64,000 nucleotides of DNA from Leucaena leucocephala (taxonomy: Eukaryota > Streptophyta > Magnoliopsida > Fabales > Fabaceae), in assembly GCA_037074615.1 (NCBI GenBank), contig CM073518.1, positions 2,418,001 through 2,482,000 on the forward strand, given 5' to 3'. The number at the start of each line of letters is the position of its first letter. Within the stretch, counting starts at the first letter, position 1. Below are positions 38,144 to 47,937 of the stretch, one piece after another. The notes beneath the pieces are model-generated. The model saw nothing but the letters and a program-made list of their open reading frames with translations. It made no database searches and had not been told where the DNA came from. The translations under genes were made by a program, and so were the position numbers.

Positions 38144-38785
38144 CGTTAGATTATAAAATATAATCTATATTTTTTTTGAGTTGAATATCGGACAGAAATT
38201 ACTCTGCCTTACTCTGCCTATAAGAATATTTTTTTTATTTTTTTATTTTTTTTCTTATATACTATATTTAGAAAGGAAAATATAATAATTACTGGTAATT
38301 AAAAAATTATTTTAAAAATATAAGTAATTAAATACGTAAGTTACGTCTTTTAATATTTATAACTATATTAATTTTTTTTAACTTTACTAATTATAATATA
38401 ATTATATTACAAATTATAATTTTTTATTTTATTTTTTTTAGATGTTTCATCCCGTCAATATTTAAAAAATTAATATAAAATTATAATTATAAACTATTTA
38501 GACTTTAAATTTTTTTTTATATCTAATGAATTTTAAGACTTTAATTATTATCTTTTTGTTACCTTATTTTTAGTGGATTATAGATATTATTTAACTCTTG
38601 AAGACATATGAATATGGTATTATTTTAAAAATTTATAATTTCAGATTCTTTTCACAACATGAGCATAGCATTATAACTTAGACATACCTAACCTGTCAAC
38701 GCCCAGCTTAAAATAGTTAAGCCTTTTATTTGATAAGAACATATATCGGATTATAAAATATAGCCTATATTTTTCAGAGCACCCA
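38144..38785. repeat. AT-rich element bounded by direct repeats
   Basis: A motif with the core gattataaaatata and then ctatattttt occurs at about 38149 and again at about 38750, with some 600 bp of extremely AT-rich DNA between. The direct repeats could bound a decayed mobile element or be a local duplication. There is no coding content. Confidence 0.35.
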
Positions 38786-38867
38786 ACCCTACACATCCAC
38801 GCCCCTACCCCTATCCATATCCACCAGCTCATTACTCCGATTAGTATTCCCCGAGCTCACTACATCC

Positions 38868-40379
38868 ATGGCCGAAGAGGCCACCGACAATTCTCCCCCT
38901 TTGCTGACGTACACCTCCTGACTTTTGTCTTCTCAACTGTATGCAATGTACAATTAGTTTTTAAAAATCGTGGACGGATCACTGTGTTCCATTCACGCAG
39001 CTCGATTTTGACGTACCAGCTAGATCTTAGATAAATAATCGCCTGCTGAATTGATTTTGATGTCTGCCACTTCATCGATCAGGCTCAAAATATCCTTTCT
39101 CGTGTGAGGAGAGGAAAATGGAGCCTTGATTTCTTTCATTAACAATCTGGAGTCCTGGACCTGGGGATTGATTAAGTAATACTCAAGCATATTATTTTAG
39201 AGTGAAATGCTTTCTAATGTATTTAATGAAATTTTCATTATTGAGCTGATTATATGTAGAGTGTCGCTCAAACCTTCGAGAGAGAGTTTTTTCTTTCTTT
39301 CTCCCCGCTGGTGGCATTTTAGAATCCCCTTTCGCCTGAAACATTTCTGACTAACCAATAGTAATAATATCTGAGGTTGCCTACAAGGAATTCTATGCTA
39401 AACCGATATTGGCCACAATAAGTTTATGCTACAAATGCAGGCGGGGTCTGATTTGATTTTTTTCTCATCCTATACTGTATTCCAATCTGTCTTCTGCCTC
39501 CCTGTTCATTCAGTAACGAGAATGAGTTGGATACCTGAAAGACAGTATCATGTCTTGGAGTTTGAATTTTGTGCTTAGGCTTCATGCTCTAGTAGAAGAG
39601 TTTGTTGCTAACTTAGTCATTGTTGAGGACCCAATATACATCATTCATTTGCTTTTTGTATTAGTGTCATATGCCGAGGACACTGAAAGATGTTTATCTG
39701 TTGTTTTGACTTTCAGCAATATTTTGTGAACGATAAAGAAGAGAAAATAGATGCAGGCAACAAGCCGGTGGAAGTTACAGAAGTTGAAAATCCTGAGGCT
39801 TCTTCTGAGGAATCTGTCGCTGAGAAAATATCCCCTGCACCTGCTAAAGAAAGTAGTGAAGTTGCCCCAGTGACTGAAGAAAGCGGTGAGCCCAATTCTG
39901 TTGTTTCTGAAGAGAGCAATGATGTAACTACAGAGCAAAGTAGTGGAAACACTGGAGAAGAAAACTCTGGTGATCAAGAAGCGGCGGAAGAGACTCCACA
40001 AATTAAGGTTCCTGCCCCGTCCTTTTTTAATTAATCTAACATAACTACACCTTTACTTCGTGTCAGCATGAGTATACTTATTCTTTCTTGTATGTTAATT
40101 TTTGTTCTATTATCCAGCTTGAGACTGCTCCAGCTGATTTACGTTTTCCTACTACAAATCAAACAAGGCATTGCTTTACCAGATATGTTGAATATCACCG
40201 GTGAGCCCATAGTTTCCTATCATGCTTGTTGCTGACATAATATGAAGAAATGCACTATTTCTGTCATATTTATCTTTGGATTCTTGTGTAGATGCATAGC
40301 TGCAAAAGGAGAGGGTGCCCCAGAATGTGAGAAATTTGCAAAATATTATCGTTTAGGGTGCCCCTTTTTAGGTTGGTAG
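38868..40379 (+). pseudogene. COX6B gene, truncated and fused to SerRS sequence
   Basis: Cytochrome c oxidase subunit 6b (complex IV, intermembrane space). Exons 38868-38908 (MAEEATDNSP), 39717-40007 (long acidic Glu/Ser-rich linker of plant COX6B), 40118-40200 (LETAPADLRFPTTNQTRHCF) and 40292-40379. The CHCH fold cysteines are complete: CX9C (HC..HRC) and CX10C (ECEKFAKYYRLGC). After CP, the family C-terminus of about 19 residues (GEWVERW onward) is missing; the frame reads FLGW and stops at 40377-40379. Exon 1 ends in phase 2 while exon 2 needs phase 0. One extra C in the C5 run (38895-38899) would restore it. The breakpoint lies in about 40360-40371, where SerRS sequence begins. A translatable short COX6B from a downstream start is possible but unproven. 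Confidence 0.8.
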
Positions 40380-42832
40380 TCCACGCAAATTTAGCTTTGT
40401 TCCCAAGGATCATCTGCAACTTGGAAAGGAACTTGATCTTTTTGATTTTGATGCTGCCGCTGATGTATACCCATTGTTTAATATAAGGTATTAGAGCATT
40501 ATATCTTTGAGGTTCATGTATTGTTCATGTCATTTTATGTTGTTGGCTAGTAGTTTGTAGCAACCGGGTAAGATTAATTTCGTGAATTTTAAACAAAAAT
40601 AGGTGGTGAGATTTTATACGTAAAAACCATTATTTTTCCAGGAGGCAACCTGTTTTCTTAATGGAAATAGCCAGTTTTTTTTTTTTAAAATGCCATATAA
40701 GATTGTAGTAGTATTTAACATTTCCCCCCATCAAATGTTTCATCTGCGTTTCCTTTTTTTTTTTTGCTTTTTATAAACATTATTTTTATCTAAAGCATTT
40801 TATGAATTTTGAGAGTTAAGACTTCTAATGTTTTTTTTTTTTTTGAGTGAAAGACTTCTAATGCTTCAGTTCTGTCTCACATGCATCTAATGTACTACTT
40901 CCTGTACCAGGTTAGTTGTTCAAAGTTCTATTACCTGAAGAATGAAGCGGTTTTGTTGGATATGGGTCTTGTAAATTGGACACTTTCAGAAGTAATGAAG
41001 AGAGGCTTTACCCCATTAACAACTCCTGAAATCGTTCGCTCGTCTGTTGTTGAAAAATGTGGATTTCAACCGCGTGGAACAAATACCCAGGTTTGTGATT
41101 ATATTTTCTAGATATCACTTGTTTCCTGTCAAGTTCTGTCAAAATAATCTTTTCTTCACAAGGCTGAGAAGATGTGCATAAAACTGATGACAAACATGTT
41201 TTTTCATCCATTTTGAATCTTTGATCATGAACTAGATATTATACTTACTGCTAGCAGAATAATTGTCCATTAGTCCTTCCATCTTCATCTGTTATATCAT
41301 ATGCTAGGCATGAGACCTACATTGTTGGTCTTCAGATGATAATCACAGTTAAGTTCCATCCTCTAGTATGATGCAAATTGATACTGTTAAGCTTTTCCTT
41401 GCAACTACTTCTGCTTTCATTTCCCTAATTTGATGTACAAGGACCATAACGTGCATTGATGCTATATACCAACTATTAAACAGGTATATTCCATTGATGA
41501 TAGTGATCAATGCCTCATAGGCACTGCAGAAATTCCTGTTGCGGGCCTTCACATGGATTCTATACTTGCTGAGTCATCATTACCATTGAAATATGTTGCA
41601 CTTTCTCATTGTTTCCGAACTGAGGCTGGTGCTGCTGGTACTGCGACAAGGTAAATATCTTCTGAGACTCAAACAGTTGAATTCTAAATCCCAAATTACT
41701 AATATATGTGTGTGTGTTTGTAAGCCCTTAATCTCCAATGACAAACCTTACATCACATTCTAACTAACGTTCTTAATCTCCAATGACAAACCTTACATCA
41801 CATATTCTAACTAACGTTATTATCATGAGTTAATACAATATTCTTGTTTCATTAGTCATTCTAAATTTATTGGACCATCTGTAGCTGCTATATATTTAAC
41901 ATCTTATCCTAGATGGTGATGGTAATAATTACAGGAATCTTCAGCTCCTTCCTCATATATATAATTTTTTCAGAAATGTCAGATATAACAATACAAATTG
42001 ACCCTGTTATGAATCTTTGAATCATATTTTTTTATGTCTATATTGCACAGGGGTCTTTACCGAGTTCACCAGCTCAGCAAGGTTGAGATGTTTATATTTT
42101 GCCTCCCTGAGGAGAGTGAACACTACCATGAGGAGCTTATTACAATGGAGGAAGACCTCTTCTTATCCCTAGGTTTACATTATAAGTGAGTTACCTCTTC
42201 CCTTTCTTAATTTTCAACATAATTTGTTTTTTCTTTCTGTTGTGATTGTGAATATTTTTGGCAGAACTTTGGATATGGCCTCTGAAGATTTAGGTGCCCC
42301 TGCTCATCGAAAATTTGATGTGGAAGCATGGATGCCCGGCTTAGAACGGTTTGGTGAGGTATCTGCTTTGACTCCTCAACTTTTATGGATGCATCCATAA
42401 ATTTTTCTTTGCCTCTTGGCCTTTAAGTATTGCATCTTCCATCCATGATTTTGATTTGTACACAGAAGCTGCAACTTGCTGTTTGTTTACGAATGTCATA
42501 GAGTTCTGTTTATTACCTGCTATCCTTCTTGAGATGTTTACTCACGTGATTTAGTAGTATGATTAGATATCAAGTGCATCAAACTGCACAGATTATCAGA
42601 GCCGTCGATTAGGAATTCGGTATCGTCCACCAACCAGAGCACAAAAAAAGCTAAAGGCAACCTTACTCAACCACTATTTGTTCACACATTAAATGCAACC
42701 GGTTGTGCAGTACCTCGGATGATTATTTGTTTGCTCGATAATTACCAGCAAGAAGATGGATCTGTTGTCATCCCTGAGCCCCTGAGGCCCTTCGTGGGGG
42801 GCCTTGATACCATATCCCCAAAATCTGGATAA
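40372..42832 (+). pseudogene. Organellar seryl-tRNA synthetase, 5'-truncated
   Basis: C-terminal half of an organelle-type SerRS. Exons 40372-40464 (VGSPRKFSFVPKDHLQLGKE), 40911-41090, 41484-41650, 42051-42185, 42265-42358 and 42567-42832. Class II motifs are present: motif 1 region (GFTPLTTPEIV), motif 2 (HCFRTEAGAAGTATRGLYR) and motif 3 (GCAVPRMIVCLLDNYQQ). The first five exons join in frame. The N-terminal tRNA-binding arm and the start codon are absent. The last exon is one base short (266 nt): CAAAAAAAG at 42642-42650 must have eight As to read KKAKGNL and continue to VIPEPLRPF, but has seven. The first exon is preceded by an intact intron end (ccctttttag), so the break fell inside a SerRS intron. 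It lies +1 out of frame with the COX6B part. A functional copy must exist elsewhere. Confidence 0.85.
41727..41818. repeat. 45-47 bp tandem duplication in SerRS intron
   Basis: Two adjacent copies of a unit starting cttaatctccaatgac and ending taactaacgtt (41727-41771 and 41772-41818) differ only by a 2-bp insertion. Recent local duplication inside the intron between the third and fourth SerRS exons. Confidence 0.9.
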
Positions 42833-45509
42833 AATAGATTATATACATTCACTTCCATTTGCAGGATCGTTGCGGCATTAAATGAAGAGATATCTGAGTC
42901 TATGCATAGTTGTAGGAGGAAAGTGTTGATCTATTATTGCACGGAACTGTTCAAGATTGCTTAGCAAATTTGCAGCTGATCTAGGAAGTTGCCCTGCTAG
43001 ACTGATATGCTATTATATCTCGGAACTTTCAGCTGCGTGCACTTCTTATTTAGTGCTGAGAATGTCCTCCAATTTGGTCTACTTTTTGTAATATTCCATA
43101 AAGTGTAATTCATACCTCGTGGGTAGAAGTCGTAGAAGTCGCATATCAGTTTTCAGTTCCATGTTTATGATTTCGGGTAATATACTGAAAGTTTAAGTAA
43201 ACCCCGTCTCCAAGTTTTCTTTTCCTCTTTTCCGCCACTGCGCCTCTAATACCCTATTGACGCATGTATAATGTTGATAAATGAAAACAAGATATGGCAT
43301 AGCATTGACGTTATTAGATTGACAGGGAAGTTATTGAGAGAGGTGGTGTGGTGTGGATCAGATTCCATGGAGGTATAAGTATGATAGTGTTTATTCGTGT
43401 CCCGTACAAGCACGGTTTTTTTTTTTTTAATTCTGCCGACTGTGAGCTAAACCCCCACCTAATAAGGTTGAGGGGTCATAACCATGCTTTCTTCATTTAT
43501 GAATTATGAGCTAAACCCCCAGTAGTATCCTCATTCACTCTACATAGACGCTTGTCCAGTTATATATTCTTCAGTTTCAGTCCTTATCTTTTGTTCTTTT
43601 TCTTTTTGCCAAACCTTCATATCCATATCTTATCAAAATAAGATTATGTATTTGCAGATATTTAATCGGAAACAGACCATTATTTATGGAACTAGCGGGT
43701 GCTATCATACTGGAATTGGGAAATCTCTGAGAGCTAATTAAGTCAGCCATCAGTTTTTTTTTTTCCTCTGAAGCAGGCCATCTTGTATTGTGAATACGCA
43801 TGTATGCTTACAAACAGACAATGAGAGAACCAGGGACAGAGTAGTATTCCTTGAAGGAAAAGTCGAAAGCAGTTTCGTACTGTATTTTTTTTAAGATATA
43901 CAAAGGTGACTAAAGCCATAACTATCTAGCGAAGAGATTGACGCCCATCAAACCTCTCTAGTTTTGGACTCTATTGAAACGGAAGACCAAGCATTATGGC
44001 ATAACTGGTGAAAAGAACACACAAACACACACAGAGGAGCAGATCTAGGTGTGTTTGGTGTGTATTGACTAATCAACAGCCAACAAATACCATATTAAAA
44101 ATCTTTCTGAAAACCAGATGATGTGATGAGCAGAATGTTGTAGTTTGCCGACCAAATATGACAAAAATCAGCTCAAAATTAAGCGCTACGAAACAAAAAG
44201 ACGATGATCTAAAATGCATCCAATTGAAGATGAACGCAGCCACTCAACTAAAATGATTCCTCTCCGTATTTTCTTTAGCACCACTTGCATGTATTTGTAT
44301 TGTGTAGTATCCCTGGGTTTGCCAAAGATCAAGTGATATTCTTTACACATATATTTGTACACACACAGTTTGTGCTGTGCGCGCGCTTTCGTCATGTATA
44401 TCAAATCATTGAAGTGTTAAAAAGCTAGCTAGCATGATGGGAATCCATTATTTTGTCACCACCAGCCCTTTGAAAAGAGATTACGCGCACAGATTGATAA
44501 TGTACAACATAAACATATACTGCCAATATATCTTAGACAAGTTATCAACAGTGGTTCTGCTACGTACCTGTCAAAGACACCCCTTCGTAAACGTCGATTA
44601 ACATATATAGTTGTATTTTTTATTTTTCGAGGGCAACGATTTTTCTTGTACGAAAGCATGTACCCTTTGAAACTAACGTGAAGGCGAGAACATTGGATGT
44701 AGGTGCGTTTCTCTCCCGTATTTCCAGCGATGGGAGAGGGCATATATATTTATTTTCTGCTTTAATTTGCGGCGCCAATTACTCACCAGGCTGAACTTGA
44801 CAACGCATACACCGGGAAATTAACTGCAAAGTGTTTGTGTTCGTGGCACGGGTATTGTACGAACTGTCTTGCAGTTGTAGGGTTCCGTTGAGTTTTTCCA
44901 ATCTCATTTACGACTAACTCCTGCATGTGTAAGGATTAAAGATTATATGGTTGGCAAAAGAAAAGGACTAAACACCAAATAAAGATATTCAAAAGTCGCA
45001 AACACCAATACCGTGGATGGAGCGCTGGAATTGGTAACCTCGATCTCGAGAAATTTTCGTCCATGATGCAGACTAGAAATTAACGACAACAGATATCGAA
45101 GCAGTCAAGTCCATATTAATAATCTGCTGGAACATATTGATTCATCATTTATATGATTAATAATATATAGAGTAATTTGTCCTCTTATTCACAACGACGA
45201 TCCACATAGCAAAACAACAGCAGCAAAAAATGATAAAATTGTTCCATTATGATTTCTGCAATATATATACACAAGCACAACGTATAATAGAACTATAGAA
45301 GACCTTGTTAATTATATTAATTTAAGTTTAAATTTGCTAGCTATTGTTTTCTCTTTCACGATACAAAGAGAGTGCATGGATTTATATACAGATCAATGCA
45401 TGTGTAATGCGATACAAACACAAGATCTCGCCTTTTGTCCCTAGCTTCTCGTGGAAAAAGAATCGGAAAGAATCGCTAATCAATAATAATCAACGCCCTA
45501 ATTTGAATA
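42833..45509. other. Intergenic, no gene seen
   Basis: About 2.7 kb of AT-rich DNA between the chimeric locus and the Cys/His-motif gene. No supportable gene or bordered repeat. Confidence 0.5.
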
Positions 45510-46043
45510 TTAGCCTGCCACTGTCACATTTTGTCTCACAGACGTGCAACGAACGAGCGGATGAGTATCTTTATGCTCCATTTTCTTATGTCTAGGACGA
45601 AGCAAGTTGAACAAAAACCCTCGACTTTTAGCTCCTGTATCATCAGCATCACCAACTGCGTCTCTCCTTCTAGGAGCAGCGGTCATCGACCTGCTCTTGA
45701 TGAGTGCATGCATGGCATTGAACATAAAAATGGAGATCCACGAGCTAGTGGTGGTCTTGCCGTCAGAAGGTGAAGAGCAAGAAGAAGCGGAAGAAGAGGA
45801 ATAATAGGAGCACAAAGAAGAAACAGAAGATGAAGTCGCGGGAGAAGAAGGAGGAGCGGCACGTGACGTGGAGGAAGAATATAACTGGGCAAGCCTCTCT
45901 GTCAGGCAGAGAGAACAGACGCCGGGCGATTGGGGGTGTTTGGGGTGCTTCTTGCAGCTAGCGTCGTGCTTGAAGCGGCCGACGACGTTGTTCTTGTGCC
46001 TGGAGGATCTCGCCAGGTTCATCATATTTGAAGGCTTCATCAT
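45510..46043 (-). CDS. Small plant protein with Cys/His CKKHP-SPGVCSLC motif
   Basis: Single-exon frame of 177 aa. The N-terminal half has CKKHPKHPQSPGVCSLC followed by LTERLAQL, a Cys/His arrangement I recall from uncharacterised plant proteins and, in a related form, from the OCTOPUS/DUF740 proteins. It then has a serine-rich stretch, a basic block (APRRRDAVGD) and a basic C-terminal part (NLLRPRHKKMEHKD). No signal peptide or membrane segment is obvious. Function unknown. The start is the first of two adjacent ATGs (46043). A TATATAT motif lies only about 27 bp upstream, so the true translation start could be the internal MMNL a few codons on. Confidence 0.7.
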   Translation of the reverse strand: MMKPSNMMNLARSSRHKNNVVGRFKHDASCKKHPKHPQSPGVCSLCLTERLAQLYSSSTSRAAPPSSPATSSSVSSLCSYYSSSSASSCSSPSDGKTTTSSWISIFMFNAMHALIKSRSMTAAPRRRDAVGDADDTGAKSRGFLFNLLRPRHKKMEHKDTHPLVRCTSVRQNVTVAG

Positions 46044-46838
46044 CGTCCGAAATTAGGGTAAGTTGGTTCATATATAGAGAAAGAGAGGAAGGGAGAGATC
46101 AGAGATGTTTCCAAGATAGTTCATGGGAGCTTCGTGGGGAACTTCGCCAGAATGATATCTTGTGACGGTTTATGTGGGGAGAGTTGAAAAATAAAAAATG
46201 GACTTTGGAATTGGTTAGTGGACGTCCGTGATGGAGTGGACGGGGGCCCCACCGGAAGTCGAACCTTCTTGGTGGGGGGGGGGGGGGGGACGGGTGCGGC
46301 GTGGAAACCACAAGATTTGTTTTTCACAACCGAATTTTATTCAAGCAACCAGACAGGGAAACGTGGTCGTTTTAAGAAGATGTTTAATTATATAAACAAA
46401 CAATTGGCGGGTTTCTTTCGGTTCAGGACAGCGAATGGTACGTTGCCAAATTGTATACTTTGGGGCGCCAAGTGTACTTTGTTGTGGTGATCAATAAGAT
46501 TGTGCCAAATATTCAATAGGCAGATAGGATGTGAAGTCACTGTTCACACCCCGTCAAACTCATTCTCTTTTAAGAATACCCACGAATAGGGGGGCCTCCA
46601 GATTTGGTCCAAGTCCACTAAAGAGCACACGGCCAGGTACTAATTAAGGGCATCATATGAAAAACCTGGGATCTTTCTCTCCCCTTATGGCCTGAGAAAG
46701 AAGGAACTTGTGGAGTTGAAATTCTTTTAACGTGGAATATGGATTAAAATGGTTTATGTAAATAACGCATTAGAGGAATACAGAGGAATTAGGAAGTGGA
46801 ATTGTGGCATTTAGTGAAAGAAAGAAGGGGAAGAAGTG
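46044..46838. other. Intergenic with a 16-base G run
   Basis: Upstream flank of the Cys/His-motif gene. It contains an uninterrupted run of 16 G at 46274-46289, about 230 bp before that start codon (C run in the gene's own sense). No other gene. Confidence 0.5.
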
Positions 46839-46848
46839 GGGAGGAGTT

Positions 46849-47034
46849 TTTTTTTTTTTTTCACCCGATCCACCGGAGCTTTATTCTGACTATATCTGGA
46901 TCTGACCCGCGTCGCGCACTTGGCTATGGTGGGCGAGTCTCCCAACGGAGATTTTCTGCGTATACCAAAGTTCGAACTCGAGACTTCACTTAAGTGATAC
47001 CGAGTCGCTTACTACTCGAATTAACCCTGTTGGT
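46849..47034 (-). repeat. tRNA-derived SINE, copy G
   Basis: Reverse copy with tail (poly-T), cacccgatccaccggagc, GC-rich body, B-box region (gttcgaactcgagac) and head all readable. A 10-bp target-site duplication gggaggagtt lies at 46839-46848 and 47035-47044. Moderately decayed. Confidence 0.88.
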
Positions 47035-47044
47035 GGGAGGAGTT

Positions 47045-47937
47045 GTTGAAGACAGAGTGAGAAAGCAACAGAGACAAGGAAGCCTTGGGACTGTGACGGT
47101 GACGGTGCCGCGTGCCCTTCAAAATGACACGCGCTTTGGTTTCGCCTATGCTTCCTCCTTTTTTCAAACGACGACTTCTCGTTCAATTTATTCAACAATC
47201 AACTTAAACACCTCTACTCTTTAATTTCTTTCAACCTTTCTTTCTTTCTTTTGAAAAAATATAACCATATTATATATAATCGATGCAGTCCATACAAATA
47301 AAATAAGTAAATACTATTATTTTACCTCCCATTTGCTAATTGCTATCCTAAACTCGGCGTGATCCTCTTTAAGTAAAAACCTTGGAGGCCCTTGTTTAAA
47401 CGTGATAAATCTAAACTAGTTATAATAGATAAAGATACAAGGCATATGCTATAATTCCATGAACCTGTCATAGAACCGCCAGAGTTTTTGGTGGTAGCAC
47501 AAGAGAATGATTCTATTCACCCGTTGTCAACTTGTAACGAGTAAAATCAAGACTAGACCAACATGTTCATTACTCAGTCTTCAAGATTGTATGATGAGAG
47601 TGGTGAATAAAGAGACAAACGAAAGGAGGTATACGCTATCAATTGTGCGTGCAGCATAACCAGGCTACAAAATTTATGCTGCCAGTAATTACAAGGTGAC
47701 TGTAGAAAACTCTGCCTCTCGAAAGATTGGGCATTTTCACCATTATAGTAGAGAATTTGAAATTCTCATTTTTTTTGTAGTAATAAAAATCATGACAAAA
47801 ATTTTTAGATATGGAAATATCTCAAATCGTAAAAATGCTCAATCTCTCCAGAAGTAGAACGCTCAATACAATTATCGAGAACTATATTTTTCTCTCCAAA
47901 AAAAAAAAACTGTATGTCAGCCCGGACCTTTTCAACC
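47045..47937. other. Intergenic / TGT 3' flank
   Basis: AT-rich; downstream side of the queuine transferase gene. No gene seen. Confidence 0.5.
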
